A stretch of 64,000 nucleotides of DNA from Schlesneria sp. Lineage in GTDB: Bacteria > Planctomycetota > Planctomycetia > Planctomycetales > Planctomycetaceae. The stretch covers positions 1 through 64,000 of the forward strand of contig JAQGHU010000042.1 of the NCBI GenBank assembly GCA_028291515.1, given 5' to 3'. A program made the position numbers and the translations under genes. Each line of letters opens with the position of its first letter. The first letter of the stretch is position 1. Of this stretch, positions 47,301 through 55,312 are shown in pieces. The notes under the pieces are model-generated. The model was given only the letters and a program-made list of their open reading frames with translations, did no database searches and was not told where the DNA came from.

Positions 47301-47722
47301 GTTTTGTCGTCCTGGTGGGCCTGGCGAGTAAGAACGCGATCCTGATCGTCGAATTCGCAAAGCAGCAGGAAGAACATGGCAAGTCACGCCGCGATGCGGT
47401 TCTGGAAGCCAGCCGCCTGCGGTTGCGGCCGATCCTGATGACATCGCTTGCTTTCATCCTGGGTGTCGTCCCGCTCGTGATCGCCTACGGGGCAGGAGCT
47501 GAAATGCGGCGGGCTTTGGGCTTGGCCGTCTTCAGCGGAATGCTCGGTGTGACGATCTTCGGGCTGTTCCTGACGCCGGTGTTCTACTACACGATCCGCG
47601 GCTTCGGCGGTCCTGCAAAGCCAGTAGGGACGCCAGAATCAAAGGAGCCGGAGCTTCCCAAGTTAGAGCAAGAAGAGCCATTGAAACGGCTCACTGACGA
47701 GACATCGCACGATCAGAAATAG
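44360..47722 (+). CDS. HAE1-type RND efflux pump 2, with shorter low-complexity insertion
   Basis: A 1120-residue pump, a paralogue of the preceding one (SRFFIDRPIFASVLSIVFV, GIVVDDAIVVVENVERW, GLASKNAILIVEFAKQ). Between DIILKAGPS and IVRLRDVGSVVLG (residues about 254-302) it has a Ser/Gly/Gln-rich insertion of about 48 residues at the same place as in pump 1. Start GTG overlaps the previous stop. Two different pump genes behind one adaptor suggest a heteromeric pump like MdtBC or two pumps sharing an adaptor; the sequence does not decide. Ends with a Glu/Lys/Pro-rich tail. Confidence 0.92.
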   Translation: MISRFFIDRPIFASVLSIVFVLAGAVSVFSLPVAQYPDVTPPTVVVTALYPGANALTVRDTVAAPIEEQVSGVEGMMYMSSQSTNDGAYTLTVTFRMGMDSDMAQVLVQNRVSLALPVIPLLVQNEGINVKKMSPNTLMIVNLVSPDDRYDSIFLSNYATIYLKDELGRLPGVAGITYLGQRDYSLRAWLDPDKLASMNLTAKDVSNAINQQNLQVAAGQIGQQPVPQGQQFQLAINTLGRLTEPEQFADIILKAGPSSTDMQSTPNGQGDSTAAPSAGNSSSSSGGQLSSSSSSGGTQQSTSIVRLRDVGSVVLGSQQYNQSCTLDGRPSVALSIFQLPGSNALSTADGVYAKMKELKNRFPEGLEYEIVYDTTPFIRESVNEVFATLRDAIILVAIVVLVFLQNWRAAVIPLIAVPVAIVGTFAVMAAFGFSLNNLSLFGLVLAIGIVVDDAIVVVENVERWLDKGEQPREAARKAMDEVTGPVIAVALVLIAVFIPCMFLGGITGQFFRQFAVTIAVSTVISAFNSITLSPALAAILLKPRGTKPDILNWSLNFVFGWFFKLFNTAFAASTSLYTSVVGGLLRISFVVMLVYGGLLVLTYWEFKRAPTGFIPQQDKGYLLLNVQLPDSASVERTQEVMERIEALARKTDGVAHTVGISGQSLILNATAPNYGSMYVLFKEFKDRRRGKLTADVIAASLRDQCQQQVSDAVVTTFSPPPVDGLGTTGGFKIVIEDRGNLGSAELQKVSDQIVADGNETKGLQGLFNSARADTPWLYLEIDRTKCMALGVLVSDIFDTLQIYFGSYYVNNFNEFGRTWQVNIQADQRFRSRVSDLRQLQVRNLQGQMIRLGTLVNIRDTSGPVMVMRYNLYSATTITGDVTPEFSSGQAIDTMQQIAAKRLPRSMAYDWTELTYLQLQVGNAAIAVFVLSVVFVFLVLAAQYESWSLPLAVILVVPMCLLCSIVGISMAWMEVNIFTQIGFVVLVGLASKNAILIVEFAKQQEEHGKSRRDAVLEASRLRLRPILMTSLAFILGVVPLVIAYGAGAEMRRALGLAVFSGMLGVTIFGLFLTPVFYYTIRGFGGPAKPVGTPESKEPELPKLEQEEPLKRLTDETSHDQK

Positions 47723-47872
47723 TTGGGCCACGCCATAGCTTTGCTTTGAATCCGACGTGACGTGGAATCTGTGAAAAAAAGCATATTAGCCACGGATGGA
47801 ACACAGATTCAACACGATAAAGAGTGTTTGCTTCAAGATGCTGGCGTTGCGCACGCTCATTCAGCCGTCGCG

Positions 47873-48208
47873 TCATTGACGCTGGCCAACTGGACGAGGT
47901 GTATCGTGCTCAGGGGCCTCAAGCCGCTGGACGTGGCGATCGCTGTAGTCTGTCGTCAGCAACGTCAGCATGATGGTCAGGCAGAACACGCCAGCTAGCG
48001 AAAAAACGCGAATCAGACTGCTCTCATCACGCAGATGCATGAAGTACCAAGCGACCAAACCGGCCTTGATGGCGGCGATACCAAGCGCCACGCCCGATGA
48101 CCACGCCCTTAGTGGGAAATGCGCGGCGATGACGGAAATCGCCAAAAGACATAAAAGCGAGACCAAGACAACGGCGCTGGACATCGTCGAACTGCGGTGC
48201 CGAATCAT
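47873..48208 (-). CDS. Cytochrome c oxidase subunit IV family protein
   Basis: A 111-residue protein with three hydrophobic helices: VVLVSLLCLLAISVIAAHF, a middle helix with AIKAGLVAWYFMHLRDES, and VFSLAGVFCLTIMLTLLTT. The KAxLVxWYFMHL motif marks the bacterial CtaF/CoxIV family that stabilises the oxidase. It is the last gene of the long respiratory operon, 13 bases after subunit III. Confidence 0.9.
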   Translation of the reverse strand: MIRHRSSTMSSAVVLVSLLCLLAISVIAAHFPLRAWSSGVALGIAAIKAGLVAWYFMHLRDESSLIRVFSLAGVFCLTIMLTLLTTDYSDRHVQRLEAPEHDTPRPVGQRQ

Positions 48209-48221
48209 GGCGCTGCCCCCG

Positions 48222-48878
48222 TTAGTGAGAACGATCGATCAGATAGAGCAGCGGGAACAGAAACACCCAGATCACGTCGACAAAATGCCAGTACAAACCC
48301 ATGTTTGCAACGGACTGACCATTGACGACGAATCTCGATTCTCGCCAGATGCGGATCCACAACACGATCAGGATCAACAGTCCAATCACCATGTGGACCG
48401 CATGCGTACCGGTCAGAGCGAAATAGTACGAGAAAAAGATCTCTGCCGGCCCCTGATCTGCCGGTACGCCGTCCCAGTGGAAATGAGGTCCCGGCAATAA
48501 CTTCGTCTCAATCTTGTGAGCGTATTCCGAACCTTTGATTGCCAGAAAGACGGCCCCCAGCACAATTGTCGTCGCCAGGTATCGCAGTACCTTTTGGCGC
48601 TGACCCGCTTCGGCCGCCTGCACTGACAGCGCCATGGTGAAACTGCTCACCAGCAAGACCGCTGTGTTCACCGTTCCCATGACGAGGTCTAGCTTGTGAC
48701 TGGCCGCAGCCCACGTTTCACCATACCAGTTTCGATAGACCGCGTATCCAGCAAACATGCCACCGAACAGCAGAACTTCCGTGGCCAGAAAGGCCCACAA
48801 CCCGGCCGTCGCAGCTCGATGTTGCTGATCGAGATTATCGAAGTGGTGCGCCAGTGGAGTGGGGGCTGAGTTCGTCAC
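48222..48878 (-). CDS. ctaE: Cytochrome c oxidase subunit III
   Basis: A 218-residue membrane protein with five hydrophobic helices, matching the short (five-helix) bacterial subunit III. Motifs: [51 protein letters not shown] and the C-terminal [18 protein letters not shown]. It has no metal centre and supports proton uptake and stability of the oxidase. Its start overlaps the stop of subunit I by four bases. Confidence 0.93.
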   Translation of the reverse strand: MTNSAPTPLAHHFDNLDQQHRAATAGLWAFLATEVLLFGGMFAGYAVYRNWYGETWAAASHKLDLVMGTVNTAVLLVSSFTMALSVQAAEAGQRQKVLRYLATTIVLGAVFLAIKGSEYAHKIETKLLPGPHFHWDGVPADQGPAEIFFSYYFALTGTHAVHMVIGLLILIVLWIRIWRESRFVVNGQSVANMGLYWHFVDVIWVFLFPLLYLIDRSH

Positions 48879-50506
48879 GTTACGGTTCTCTCCAATTCCA
48901 CCACAACCTTCTTTGGAGCAGGTTTATCCGCGGGCTGATAGTCATAGGGTTCCGAAGTCACAATCGGAGTCTGCTCAAAGTTGTGAGTGATCGGTGGCGA
49001 CTGTGTTGTCCACTCGAGTCCCGTAGCATGCCACGGATTGTTGCCGGCCGCGGCACCGTATCGCAGCGACCACAGCAAGTATCCCAGTGGAAGCAGATAC
49101 CCGATTCCCAGAATCGAAGCCCCCGCCGATGACATCACGTTGAGCACCTGCCATTCCGGGGGGTAGGCATGATACCGCCGAGGCATTCCCAGATAGCCGA
49201 GCAGGAACTGCGGGAAGAACGTCAGGTTGAAACCCACGAAAATCAGAATCGCTGCGAAGTTACCCCAGGACGTGGGATACATCCGCCCGGTGATCTTCGG
49301 CCACCAGAAATGAATCCCCCCCAGGTAACCCATCACCGCTCCGCCCACCATGATGTAGTGAAAGTGAGCGACTACGAAGTAAGTATCGTGAACGTGAACA
49401 TCCACCGCCAGCGTGGCGAGGATCAGCCCCGTTAAGCCCCCCATCGTAAACAGGCCGATGAAACCCAAGGCATAGAGCATCGGCGTAGACCATTCCACTG
49501 AGCCTCGATAGAGCGTCGCAGTCCAATTGAAAACTTTGACCGCCGATGGGATCGCCACCAGCATACTGAGGAACGAGAACACGAAGCCGGCATACAGCGA
49601 TTGGCCGCTGACAAACATGTGGTGACCCCAGACCAAGAAACCCAGGAAGGCGATGGCCAGACTGGCGAACGCGATCACGCGATACCCGAATATCTGTTTC
49701 CGCGAGAAGCAGGTCACGATCTCGCTGACGACCCCCATCGAAGGAAGCACCATGATGTACACCGCCGGATGCGAGTAAAACCAGAACAGGTGCTGGAACA
49801 ACAAGGGATCGCCCCCCAGTGCAGGATCAAAGATCGGAAACTTCAGCAGTCGCTCCAACGCAATCAGCACCAGAGTGATCGTCAGGACAGGCGTCCCCAA
49901 CAGCACAATGATGCTGGTCGCGTAGTTCGACCAGACGAATAATGGCAGTCGAAACCAGGTCAAACCAGGTGCTCGCATCGTGTGAATCGTCACCAGGAAA
50001 TTGAGGCTGGTCAGAATCGACGAGAACCCAACGATGAACACACCGGCCGCTGCCAGAATCACATTCGAGTTCCCATAGGCGCTGCTATAGGGAGTGTAGA
50101 ATGTCCAGCCGGTATCAACTCCACCCGCCAGAATGGCCGCAATCGTGAACAGGCCACCTAATGTAAACACGTACCAGCTCGCGAGATTCAATCGAGGAAA
50201 GGCCACGTCACGGGCACCGATCATCAGCGGCAGCAGAAAGTTTCCCAGTACCGACGGCACCGCCGGAATCAGGAAAAAGAAAATCATCACAATGCCGTGT
50301 AGCGTGAACAAACGGTTGTAGGTTTCCGGCAGCACCAGATCGCCTTGTGGCGTCATCAATTCAAGGCGAAACAAGACGGCGGCTGCTCCCCCAATGAAGA
50401 AATAGAAGGTCACCGACAGCAAGTACAAAATGGCGACCCGCTTATGGTCGGTGGTAAATAACCACGACCAGACGTTGTAGTCAGCATTCAGATAGTTTCG
50501 GCTCAT
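48875..50506 (-). CDS. ctaD: Cytochrome c oxidase subunit I (A2-type heme-copper oxidase)
   Basis: A 543-residue subunit with about 12 membrane helices holding low-spin heme, high-spin heme and CuB; it reduces O2 to water and pumps protons. The CuB/cross-link motif reads [18 protein letters not shown]: the Glu of A1 enzymes (HPEVY) is replaced by Ala with a preceding Tyr-Ser, which is the mark of A2-type enzymes such as Thermus caa3. Also seen are the [13 protein letters not shown] (heme a His), WGHHMFVSG (two CuB His) and [19 protein letters not shown] (heme ligands) motifs. It overlaps subunit III by four bases and follows subunit II after 15 bases. Confidence 0.95.
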   Translation of the reverse strand: MSRNYLNADYNVWSWLFTTDHKRVAILYLLSVTFYFFIGGAAAVLFRLELMTPQGDLVLPETYNRLFTLHGIVMIFFFLIPAVPSVLGNFLLPLMIGARDVAFPRLNLASWYVFTLGGLFTIAAILAGGVDTGWTFYTPYSSAYGNSNVILAAAGVFIVGFSSILTSLNFLVTIHTMRAPGLTWFRLPLFVWSNYATSIIVLLGTPVLTITLVLIALERLLKFPIFDPALGGDPLLFQHLFWFYSHPAVYIMVLPSMGVVSEIVTCFSRKQIFGYRVIAFASLAIAFLGFLVWGHHMFVSGQSLYAGFVFSFLSMLVAIPSAVKVFNWTATLYRGSVEWSTPMLYALGFIGLFTMGGLTGLILATLAVDVHVHDTYFVVAHFHYIMVGGAVMGYLGGIHFWWPKITGRMYPTSWGNFAAILIFVGFNLTFFPQFLLGYLGMPRRYHAYPPEWQVLNVMSSAGASILGIGYLLPLGYLLWSLRYGAAAGNNPWHATGLEWTTQSPPITHNFEQTPIVTSEPYDYQPADKPAPKKVVVELERTVT

Positions 50507-50521
50507 GGGGTAGCGAAGCCT

Positions 50522-51484
50522 TTATTCCGAAGGGGCTGCGGACTCTGGGCGAGGCGCATTGCCCGGCTTCAACGTTTCGATGTAGGCAATCAACTGCTGA
50601 ACGTCCGCTTCGTTCAATTGTCCCTGGTACGACGGCATGATTGGTTCATAACTGGCGACAACTTGCTTGGCGGGATTGAGAATGGAATCGCGAAGATACT
50701 GATCGTTGGCGATCACGGCACCTCCTCCTGCAAGGGGGACTCGCGAGCCCACCAGTCCCGTCAATGACGGTCCATCGCCAAGCCCATCCGTCTTGTGACA
50801 ATTATCACAACGAAAGCGTTCGAACAGTCGTGCACCGGCGACCTCTGAAGATTCACCCGACGTGTTGGCGAGCCAACTCGAATACTCCTCGGGCGTCGTC
50901 ACGACGACAGTCCCCAGCATCTGCGAGTGATTCGTTCCGCAATACTCCGCGCAAAACAGGTGATATCGTCCCGGTTTCGTCGCCTGAAACCAGAGTGAGG
51001 AGTAGTAGCCGGGTAACACATCTTGCTTCACACGAAACGCCGGGATATAGAAACTGTGAATCACGTCCTGTGAGATCATGTTCAACTGCACGGGCTGGTC
51101 CATCGGCACGTGCAACTCGTTGATTTCGGCTCGGCCCAGTGGATGTTGAATCTTCCACATCCACTGCTTCCCGACCACGCGGATGTTGAGCGGATTCGCG
51201 GGCATCGAGCGCATCTCCAAGAAGATCTTCGCTCCCCAGACAAACATCACCATTGTCAGCATCAGCGGAATGATCGCCCACGTCGCCTCCAGCCAATAAT
51301 TGCCGGTAATCTGCACGTGTTCGTGGTGAACTCGCCGGCGGTACTTGATGCTGAAATAGATAATCAGGCTGGCGATCAACGCGGTGAAGAAAACCGCCAC
51401 AATGACCAGAAAGGCATACAGGTGGTCGACGCGGTCCGCGAAAGTCGATGCGGATTCGGGGAACAAGCGGAAGTCGGGAGTCAC
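50522..51484 (-). CDS. ctaC: Cytochrome c oxidase subunit II with fused cytochrome c (caa3 type)
   Basis: A 320-residue protein from a GTG start (51484) with GGGAGGA upstream. Two membrane helices (about 25-50 and 67-90) are followed by the CuA domain, with KQWMWKIQHP, HSFYIPAFRVKQDVLPGY and the CuA site CAEYCGTNHSQM (Cys, Cys, His, Met). The C-terminal 95 residues form a class I cytochrome c with CDNCH and an axial Met in IMPSYQG. Electrons flow from the heme c to CuA to subunit I. The start overlaps the SCO stop by four bases (GTGA). The longer frame to 51553 is not needed. Confidence 0.93.
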   Translation of the reverse strand: MTPDFRLFPESASTFADRVDHLYAFLVIVAVFFTALIASLIIYFSIKYRRRVHHEHVQITGNYWLEATWAIIPLMLTMVMFVWGAKIFLEMRSMPANPLNIRVVGKQWMWKIQHPLGRAEINELHVPMDQPVQLNMISQDVIHSFYIPAFRVKQDVLPGYYSSLWFQATKPGRYHLFCAEYCGTNHSQMLGTVVVTTPEEYSSWLANTSGESSEVAGARLFERFRCDNCHKTDGLGDGPSLTGLVGSRVPLAGGGAVIANDQYLRDSILNPAKQVVASYEPIMPSYQGQLNEADVQQLIAYIETLKPGNAPRPESAAPSE

Positions 51485-52578
51485 GGCGATCCTCCCGCTG
51501 GCGGTGGTGCAGACGGTCGATGACGCTCCAGCCACAGGAATCTGGCGATGCACGAAACGAGCACGACGGCGGTCAGCACGCCCGCCACTTGCGAGATCCT
51601 CAAGATCGCCAATCCATATTTTCCCGTGGCCGGGTCATAGGCGAAGCAAAAGAGTTGTACCTGATCCGTGATCGTCCCGATTTGACCATTCGAGGCTTCC
51701 ACCAGAGCCAGTTTCATTTCGCGAGGGACAAATTCGACGCCATAAAGATATCGGGCAATCTGACCGTTGGGAGTGGCCACAACCAGACAAGCCGCATGAG
51801 CATATTGGCCAGATCGCTTGTCATACGCGGTTCGAAAGCCGATCGCCTGACAAAGTGCCTCGCTCGATTCCTGAGTACCCGTTAGGAAGTGCCACCCGTT
51901 AGCGGAATTCTCGCGACCATACGCCTGCACATAGTGCTTTTTCTTCTGAGCCGCCAGCGTCCACTCTTCTTTCGGGTCGAAACTGAACGCGATGACGTCG
52001 AAGTCGTCGCCGACGGTCAAATCCATTGCCCGCAAGCATTGGATGAGCCCTTTCAACTCTAATCCGCAGAGCATCGGGCATTTGTAATAGACGGGAACCA
52101 GGATGACCGGTTTTCCGCGAAAGAGATCACCCAGCCGAATGTCACGTCCAGCCTCATTTTGGAAAACGAGATTCAAAGGGAGCGAGGCTCCCATCTGGGG
52201 GGTAATCCGCGCGGCCTCGCCAGCGCGTAGATTCTGGCCAGAAGCGACCGTTCCGCCTGCGAACAGTGACATCGCCGTCAATATAATCCATTGCACTAGC
52301 AGGCCACGCCGGGACACTTTGTTGGTGCCCGAGTCACCAAAAGTCGTGCCACTGGTTGGCCGCTTCGGACAACCAGTGCGAATGCAATCGCTGCAATGAA
52401 TGAGAGGCGCGACTGGCACCACCATACGGAGGTCTCGTTGATACTCGGTCGGACATTGCCAATCGGGCCGCTGCCTGACTGACTCGGGTTGCACCGTCAT
52501 GGCCAAACGGCGTCGGCACTGGTTGTCCGAAGCGGCCAACCCAGTGGTACTCCTCTTGTTGTAGAGTGCAGGGCTCAT
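51481..52578 (-). CDS. SCO1/SenC-family copper chaperone with repeat-derived N-terminal extension
   Basis: A 365-residue frame. From about residue 88 a signal sequence begins (VSRRGLLVQWIILTAMSLF), then a thioredoxin-like SCO domain with the copper-binding KCPMLCGLELKG and a later AHAACLVV histidine, and a C-terminal membrane helix (VAGVLTAVVLVSCIARFLW). It delivers copper to the CuA site of subunit II. The ATG at 52578 has GGAGGGA upstream and overlaps the previous stop as ATGA, so it looks like the original start. But residues about 10-78 are encoded by a repeat element (52346-52549) that keeps the frame open. Translation may instead begin at GTG 52317 or ATG 52425. Confidence 0.8.
   Translation of the reverse strand: MSPALYNKRSTTGLAASDNQCRRRLAMTVQPESVRQRPDWQCPTEYQRDLRMVVPVAPLIHCSDCIRTGCPKRPTSGTTFGDSGTNKVSRRGLLVQWIILTAMSLFAGGTVASGQNLRAGEAARITPQMGASLPLNLVFQNEAGRDIRLGDLFRGKPVILVPVYYKCPMLCGLELKGLIQCLRAMDLTVGDDFDVIAFSFDPKEEWTLAAQKKKHYVQAYGRENSANGWHFLTGTQESSEALCQAIGFRTAYDKRSGQYAHAACLVVATPNGQIARYLYGVEFVPREMKLALVEASNGQIGTITDQVQLFCFAYDPATGKYGLAILRISQVAGVLTAVVLVSCIARFLWLERHRPSAPPPAGGSP
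52346..52549. repeat. REPIN-like pair of palindromes inside the SCO 5' region
   Basis: A 33-base palindromic unit (CACTGGTTGGCCGCTTCGGA plus CAACCAGTG, 52346-52378) recurs inverted at 52516-52549 with one single-base gap and one or two mismatches. Each arm folds on a 9-bp stem, CACTGGTTG with CAACCAGTG. The intervening 137 bases have no gene of their own. The pair sits within the open SCO frame. Confidence 0.75.
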
Positions 52579-52952
52579 TTGTCCCTCCGATTCTTCTGGA
52601 CCAGAATCGACATCGCGCGATCAATTGGGATATGAACTTTGCCCTTCGACTGGTCAACCCATCCGTACGTGGACAGTCGCTCTCGCTGCTCGGCCTCGTA
52701 ATGACTTCGCGTTTTCTGTTGTTGCGGATTGAGCAACGCGGCCTCGGTCGAACGAGCAATGGGTGCAGCGGCCGCGGACCTAGAGGCCGTTGGTGTCATC
52801 AAGCGGCGCAGTTCGCCACTCGCAAGCAGCGCGACAGCAATGATCGTCAACAAGCTAAGACCGCAGAGCCCAATCATGCGCCCATTGATGGACGCAGGTT
52901 CATGCGAGATTCTGGGCGGCTGTACTTCTGGAAGGGACTGCTTCTCGTTCAT
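52575..52952 (-). CDS. Small membrane protein of the ACIII/oxidase operon
   Basis: A 125-residue protein with one hydrophobic helix (about 26-45, MIGLCGLSLLTIIAVALL), a low-complexity Ala/Ser/Arg stretch and a C-terminal YGWVDQSKGKVHIPIDRAM motif. I recall the YGWVD..IPIDRAM motif from small genes in ACIII operons of other phyla, but the function is unknown. It overlaps ActF by four bases (52949-52952) and the SCO start by four, so it is tightly coupled. It may be an assembly factor. Confidence 0.75.
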   Translation of the reverse strand: MNEKQSLPEVQPPRISHEPASINGRMIGLCGLSLLTIIAVALLASGELRRLMTPTASRSAAAAPIARSTEAALLNPQQQKTRSHYEAEQRERLSTYGWVDQSKGKVHIPIDRAMSILVQKNRRDK

Positions 52953-54145
52953 GGCGCGATCACCTCAAGTCCAGAGACGGATGTCGACGCGAGGGATTCA
53001 ACACGCAGGGGCGGCAGTGTGTTGCGCAGTCGCAGGAAGATACTGAACCACGCGCTGCAAACCGTCATTAATGCAAACGGCAAACAGAGCATCCACCAGT
53101 TGCCGCCGACTCGACAGGCAGGAATGATCGTCCACACCAGATCCACAAGCCGCATGATCAGCAGATCGCCGGTTACAAACGCCACTGCCATTGGACTCGT
53201 TTTAACATCACGCGACAGCAGGCAGCCGAAGGGCAGGATAAAGTGAAACAGAACCAGTAGCAGCCCGAATCCAGGCCACAGTCCCGTCAACCGGCGCTGA
53301 TACCAGGTTGTTTCAATCGGCAGATCACCTGACCAGATGATCAGGAACTGAGAGACCGCGAAATAGACCCAGAGCAAGAGAAACGCCATCAGCAAATTCC
53401 CAAGATCGAGCGCACGAGCGTCAGCAGACTTCGCATCCGCAGGTAGTCCCGCGAGCGAATTCGGCAGGCTCTGCATCATCAGTACAAACGCCATCCCACT
53501 GACGACAAATCCCATCATCAACATCGCCGCAAAGATCGTGGAGGTCCAGCGTGGTTCCAGCGACATTACCCAGTCGATCATCGCAAACGTCGTGGTCAGG
53601 CTGAGTCCAATCAGTCCCAGAGAACTGAGCCGTGGCGTCGCGCACCATCGGTTTATCGCACCAGTTCGACACAGGACCCCATAACGGCGAACAACCATCC
53701 GGGACAACAGACCCCACACAAACAGATAGATGACCGCTCGGCCACCCCAGACCCAGACTTCGAAATAAATCTGTTGGTGCCGGTTCAAGAGCTCCGTCGC
53801 ACGTGCCGAATCCAACCATGGATATGTATGCGGTGCACCGAGGATCAGCGGCAAGATTAACAAAGCGGCAAGCGGGAAGGCTGCAGTTCCGGCAACAAGG
53901 TTACGAGCAATCTCCAATCCCCATTGACCGCCGGTCAATTGATGCAACAACGAGAGCCCCAAGCAGCCGAGACTGATTCCAATAACAAACAGAACAGAAA
54001 CCAGGTACGCGGGCCAGAAGTTAGAGGGAATTAGCACCGCCATCGCAACGCAGACAATCGCCCCGACGCAACTGGCAACACCGGAACGTTGCTGAATCTT
54101 TCGCATCCAGTCACTGGCATCAAATTGGAAGACGTTGCTACTCAT
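52949..54145 (-). CDS. actF: Alternative complex III subunit ActF (polytopic membrane subunit)
   Basis: A 398-residue membrane protein with about ten hydrophobic helices, e.g. GAIVCVAMAVLIPSNFWPAYL, LGCLGLSLLHQLTGGQWG (the LTGGQWG motif typical of ActF), FALSTTFAMIDWVMSLEPRW-like sequence (read TTFAMIDWVMSLEPRWTSTI) and QFLIIWSGDLPIETTWY. ActF is a half-size relative of NrfD-like ActC and helps form the membrane core. It overlaps ActE (54142-54145) and the small protein gene by four bases each. Confidence 0.9.
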   Translation of the reverse strand: MSSNVFQFDASDWMRKIQQRSGVASCVGAIVCVAMAVLIPSNFWPAYLVSVLFVIGISLGCLGLSLLHQLTGGQWGLEIARNLVAGTAAFPLAALLILPLILGAPHTYPWLDSARATELLNRHQQIYFEVWVWGGRAVIYLFVWGLLSRMVVRRYGVLCRTGAINRWCATPRLSSLGLIGLSLTTTFAMIDWVMSLEPRWTSTIFAAMLMMGFVVSGMAFVLMMQSLPNSLAGLPADAKSADARALDLGNLLMAFLLLWVYFAVSQFLIIWSGDLPIETTWYQRRLTGLWPGFGLLLVLFHFILPFGCLLSRDVKTSPMAVAFVTGDLLIMRLVDLVWTIIPACRVGGNWWMLCLPFALMTVCSAWFSIFLRLRNTLPPLRVESLASTSVSGLEVIAP

Positions 54146-54735
54146 CGAAGAGCACCCGCCTCACTGCTAGTGAACGGCAGCTTGTCGACCTCGGGCAGCT
54201 CGGCAATATCAGCCGACTGGCTCAGTTGCAAGGCTCGAACGTAAGCGACGATCGCCCAGCTATCGTGAGGCTCGATCCGCTTTCCAAAGGGCGGCATTCG
54301 CCCGCGGCCTTGGCTGATGACTTTGAACAATTCCCCATCTGGAGCCATTTGTAGCCGGGAGATGTGATAGGAAGGTGGAGCCGGAAAGCCGCGCTGCACA
54401 ACCATGCCATCGCCGAAGCCCGCCGCGCCATGACACGGTGCACAATAGATCTGGAACCGTTGCTGACCGCGAGCCAGCAGCGTGTCGGAAATCTCCAGCG
54501 GATTCCGATCAATGGGCTTGCCATCGATCAAACCGGTTTCTTCTGGACTATCGATCGGCAGCCTGCCGCGAGCGATGGTCCCGGCCATCGGTGGACGTTG
54601 TCCCAGCCCATCAGCAAACGCCGCACTGGGCTGCAAAGTGTCGACGCGAGGCTGATCGACCATGTGAGGCTGGCAGCCTGCAATCATGAGCACGCCCAAT
54701 AGCGATAGTGTGGCGATTGGCACCGACCGGACCAC
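54142..54735 (-). CDS. actE: Alternative complex III subunit ActE (monoheme cytochrome c lipoprotein)
   Basis: About 197 residues. A lipoprotein leader (RSVPIATLSLLGVLMIAGC) is followed by a linker and a class I cytochrome c domain with YCAPCHGAAGFGDGM and an axial Met in RMPPFGKRI. It carries electrons toward the oxidase. I start at GTG 54735, because GAGGGG lies six bases before it and the leader starts there; the longer frame to 54786 would place a stray CKSCH before the leader. Confidence 0.88.
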   Translation of the reverse strand: MVRSVPIATLSLLGVLMIAGCQPHMVDQPRVDTLQPSAAFADGLGQRPPMAGTIARGRLPIDSPEETGLIDGKPIDRNPLEISDTLLARGQQRFQIYCAPCHGAAGFGDGMVVQRGFPAPPSYHISRLQMAPDGELFKVISQGRGRMPPFGKRIEPHDSWAIVAYVRALQLSQSADIAELPEVDKLPFTSSEAGALR

Positions 54736-54766
54736 GCGTCGCCCCTCATTAATCTGGTGGCACGAT

Positions 54767-55312
54767 TTACAGGCTGGCGGGAACATCCCACACCTCCGTC
54801 GCGTTCGAATCTGCGAGCAGTTGTCTCACTTGTTCCGCATCAAACAGCGGATCAGTCGCCTTGATACAAATAAAGAACGCATCCGACGTGACGTGCCGGA
54901 AGGCTTCGATCTCGAAGAGGGGATGGTAAAGACAGGGAAGCCCATTCAACGCCAGCATTCCCAGCACGGCGGATAGCGCACCGCCCAGGATCGTCAATTC
55001 GAATGTGATCGGCAGGAACGACGGCCAGCTATTCAGCGGCCGCCCGCCGATATTCAAGGGATACGCCACCACGGCGACCCACCACTGCATTGTGAACCCG
55101 ATTACACCGCCACAGATGCAGCCCACAAGCACTACCAGTGACATTCCCGTCTTCTTGACACCGATCGCCTCGGCGAGTCCCTCGACAGGGAAGGGGGTGT
55201 AAGCGTCAATTTGCTTGTATCCACGAGCCGTCAATTCTTCAGCCGCTTTCAACAGGGCGGCCGTGTTCGAGTATTGCGCTAGCAATCCGTAGATGGTCGT
55301 CGGAGGATTCAC
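54767..55312 (-). CDS. actD: Alternative complex III subunit ActD (DUF3341)
   Basis: A 181-residue protein with two hydrophobic helices (GMSLVVLVGCICGGVIGFTMQ and FELTILGGALSAVLGMLALNG) and the DUF3341 motifs YGLLAQYSNTAALLKAAEEL, DAYTPFPVEGL and NSWPSFLPITFEL. ActD is a small structural subunit of ACIII without cofactors. It overlaps the ActC stop by four bases and precedes ActE by 31. Confidence 0.92.
   Translation of the reverse strand: MNPPTTIYGLLAQYSNTAALLKAAEELTARGYKQIDAYTPFPVEGLAEAIGVKKTGMSLVVLVGCICGGVIGFTMQWWVAVVAYPLNIGGRPLNSWPSFLPITFELTILGGALSAVLGMLALNGLPCLYHPLFEIEAFRHVTSDAFFICIKATDPLFDAEQVRQLLADSNATEVWDVPASL

Noticed and set aside
54736-54786. Extra heme motif CKSCH at the ActE N-terminus
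   Set aside because: It would lie before the lipoprotein leader and inside the end of actD; a good ribosome binding site favours GTG 54735.
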